DNA of 64,000 nucleotides from Actinoallomurus sp048498315 (lineage in GTDB: Bacteria; Actinomycetota; Actinomycetes; Streptosporangiales; Streptosporangiaceae): NCBI GenBank assembly GCA_048498315.1, contig JBEHYF010000007.1, forward strand, positions 1-64,000, read 5' to 3'. Below, in pieces: positions 62,866-64,000 of this stretch (positions are counted from its first letter, which is position 1; the number at the start of each line of letters is the position of its first letter). Below the pieces are notes generated by a model, which saw only the letters and a list, made by a program, of their open reading frames with translations, made no database searches and was not told the DNA's origin. The translations under genes were made by a program, and so were the position numbers.

Positions 62866-63639
62866 ATGAACGGCGACGGGATACTGGAAGAGACGTACGA
62901 GCGGCTGCACCGGACGAGGCCTGAGTTCGAGGGCTGGTTGAGCAACCACGGTCCGATGGCGATGGAGGCGATGGTCCGGCGGGGGCAGGGGCGGCGGGTC
63001 CACCGCTGGCTCGACGGGGTGCGGCGCCTGGAGGAGCTGCCGCGCGGCACGGCCGCGATCGACGACTGGCGCACGGCGCTGGGGGAGCCGCGGCGGCTCG
63101 GCGACTGGCTCGCGTTCTTCGCCCGCGAGGTGGCCGAGCGGCCGTGGCGGGACGTGCTGGAGACGTGGTGGCCTCGGCTGCTGCCCGGTATCGCGGCCGG
63201 CGCCACGCACGGCGTGATCCGCACCGGGCACGCGGTGAACGCACTGCTGGAGCACGAGGACGCCCCGCGGCGGGCCGAGCTCGGCCAGGCGCTCGGCTAC
63301 TGGGCCGCGCGCTGGCAGCCGGTCCCGGCGGCCGTGCCGTCGGGCACGGTGGGTCCCGCCGCGGCGCTGCCCGGGGTGCCGCGCGTGCCCGATCAGGAGG
63401 GCGGCATCATCCGCCGGCTCGCGCAGATCCCGGGCCTGGCGGGCTGGACGTCCGCGCTCGCCGCCCTGCGACCGCCGAGGAAGCCGTCGTGGCCGCCCGG
63501 GAAGGTGACCGGCGCCGTGCCGAGGCGTTCGGCGACGGCCACCGCCGAACGGCCCGTAATCACCTTCCCGGACTCGGCTCCCACGCCGATGACGACGCGG
63601 GTGGACGCCGCGCGGATCGCGTCGAAATCGTGCCGGTAG
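62866..63639 (+). pseudogene. 3'-truncated questin-oxidase-like protein (DUF4243)
   Basis: The first ~205 residues fit questin-oxidase-like/DUF4243 proteins: RTRPEFEGWLSNHGPMAMEA, LGDWLAFFAREVAERPWRDV, LLPGIAAGATHGVIRTGHAV. Questin oxidase is a monooxygenase of fungal anthraquinone degradation; bacterial relatives are uncharacterised. Past about 63478 the sequence no longer follows the family and instead runs through the antisense of a broken hydrolase gene until a chance stop at 63639. Family members are about 330-350 residues, so roughly the last third is gone. ATG 62866 has no clear ribosome site. Confidence 0.65.
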
Positions 63640-64000
63640 TGGGTGCACGAGATCATGTTCTGCCCCGACCAGCGGGTCGTCGCGGGAGCCGTCGTCCTCG
63701 GCCGGCAACCCGAAGGCGGCGAGGTCCGGAGCCGGCCGGTCGGCGAACCCTTCCGGAATCGGGCCCTCGTGCATGACGAGGGCGATGAACTTCGCCATCG
63801 CCGGGCCGACGCCGCTGCGCAGGTAGGTCTCGTGGATGTCGACGCAGGCGGCCAGCGCCGGCTCGCGGTCCGGCAACTCCTGGAAGGCCGGCGGCTCGTG
63901 CGCCACGAGCGCCCGGACCTGCTCCGGGTGCCGGGCGACCAGGACGAGCGCGTTGACGGCGCCGCCGCTCCGGCGAACAGGTCCACCGGCCCGGCGTCCA
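63478..64000 (-). pseudogene. alpha/beta hydrolase, frameshifted and truncated, runs off the window
   Basis: On the minus strand, entering from the right edge: GPVDLFAG, then after a slip near 63970 GGAVNALVLVARHPEQVRAL and PAFQELPDREPALAACVDIH. A second slip at the C4 run 63663-63666 leads to QNMISCTHYRHDFDAIRAAS, GVGAESGKVITGRSAVAVAE and PVTFPGGHDGFLGG (catalytic His). Similarity stops at about 63478, where the gene meets the questin-oxidase remnant. Both frameshifts are one-base, so a sequencing origin is possible for one or both, but the truncation is real. Confidence 0.65.

Overview
The window is very GC-rich throughout (third codon positions almost all G or C), with GTG and TTG starts, frequent 4-base stop/start overlaps and no tRNA, rRNA or CRISPR array. 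Gene content (class F sortase pair, DUF5753/DUF397/HATPase set, DUF574 methyltransferase remnant, DUF3040, F420-type PPOX protein, split CrtYc/CrtYd cyclase, IOR fused to a leucine-degradation operon) points to a filamentous actinomycete, probably Streptosporangiales-like; the genus cannot be read from the sequence. The backbone is chromosomal metabolism, but many intergenic stretches hold decayed genes.

Layout. 1-4.7 kb: a membrane-anchored secreted protein, a Gly/His/Cys-rich surface protein with its class F sortase, a CBS protein, an alpha/beta hydrolase and a frameshifted membrane-protein scrap. 4.9-9.5 kb: SerA, an APC permease with a structured leader, a truncated DUF574 methyltransferase, RidA. 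9.7-12.3 kb: an IclR regulator convergent with a KDPG aldolase-KDG kinase operon that has an IclR-type box at its promoter. 12.6-18 kb: AraC regulator, TIGR03086 protein, DUF72, universal stress protein, a hypothetical gene with a perfect LexA/SOS box, a P-loop-less uridine-kinase-like protein and a 5'-frameshifted methyltransferase. 18.1-27.4 kb: a GH38 alpha-mannosidase operon with a binding protein and two ABC permeases, preceded by an unusual regulator in which a GntR winged helix is fused to a whole solute-binding-protein domain. Matching TTGCCA/TGGCAA inverted repeats lie in front of both the operon and the regulator.

27.4-33 kb: a decayed DUF5753 regulator, a PLP trans-sulfuration enzyme, a PPOX protein, a broken AraC gene facing an alpha/beta hydrolase, an orphan ATP-synthase b-subunit fragment and an aldo/keto reductase. 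33.1-40.1 kb: carotenoid cluster crtI-crtB-crtYc-crtYd-methyltransferase-crtU plus a Rieske protein, which fits an aromatic (isorenieratene-type) carotenoid; no crtE is present. 40.4-42.9 kb: small proteins and the HATPase/DUF5753/DUF397 trio. 43-48 kb: a PaoABC-type molybdenum hydroxylase and a DHA2 exporter. 48.2-52.6 kb: a collapsed GH12 gene behind a LacI-type palindrome, a YbdK-type ligase, a TetR protein with an eroded HTH, a Trp-Gly-Trp-Asp repeat peptide, a likely collapsed secreted protein, and many direct repeats. 52.6-61.8 kb: Lrp regulator divergent from indolepyruvate oxidoreductase, methylcrotonyl-CoA carboxylase (beta, alpha) and HMG-CoA lyase, a leucine/amino-acid degradation operon. 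61.8-64 kb: a gene graveyard of glycogen synthase, PIN toxin, questin-oxidase-like and hydrolase fragments.

The strongest candidate for an undescribed system is the mannosidase/ABC operon with the GntR-SBP fusion regulator and its operators. Next are the SOS-boxed gene near 16 kb and the WGWD peptide. The repeated pattern of secreted-enzyme genes reduced to signal peptide plus C-terminus is also notable.
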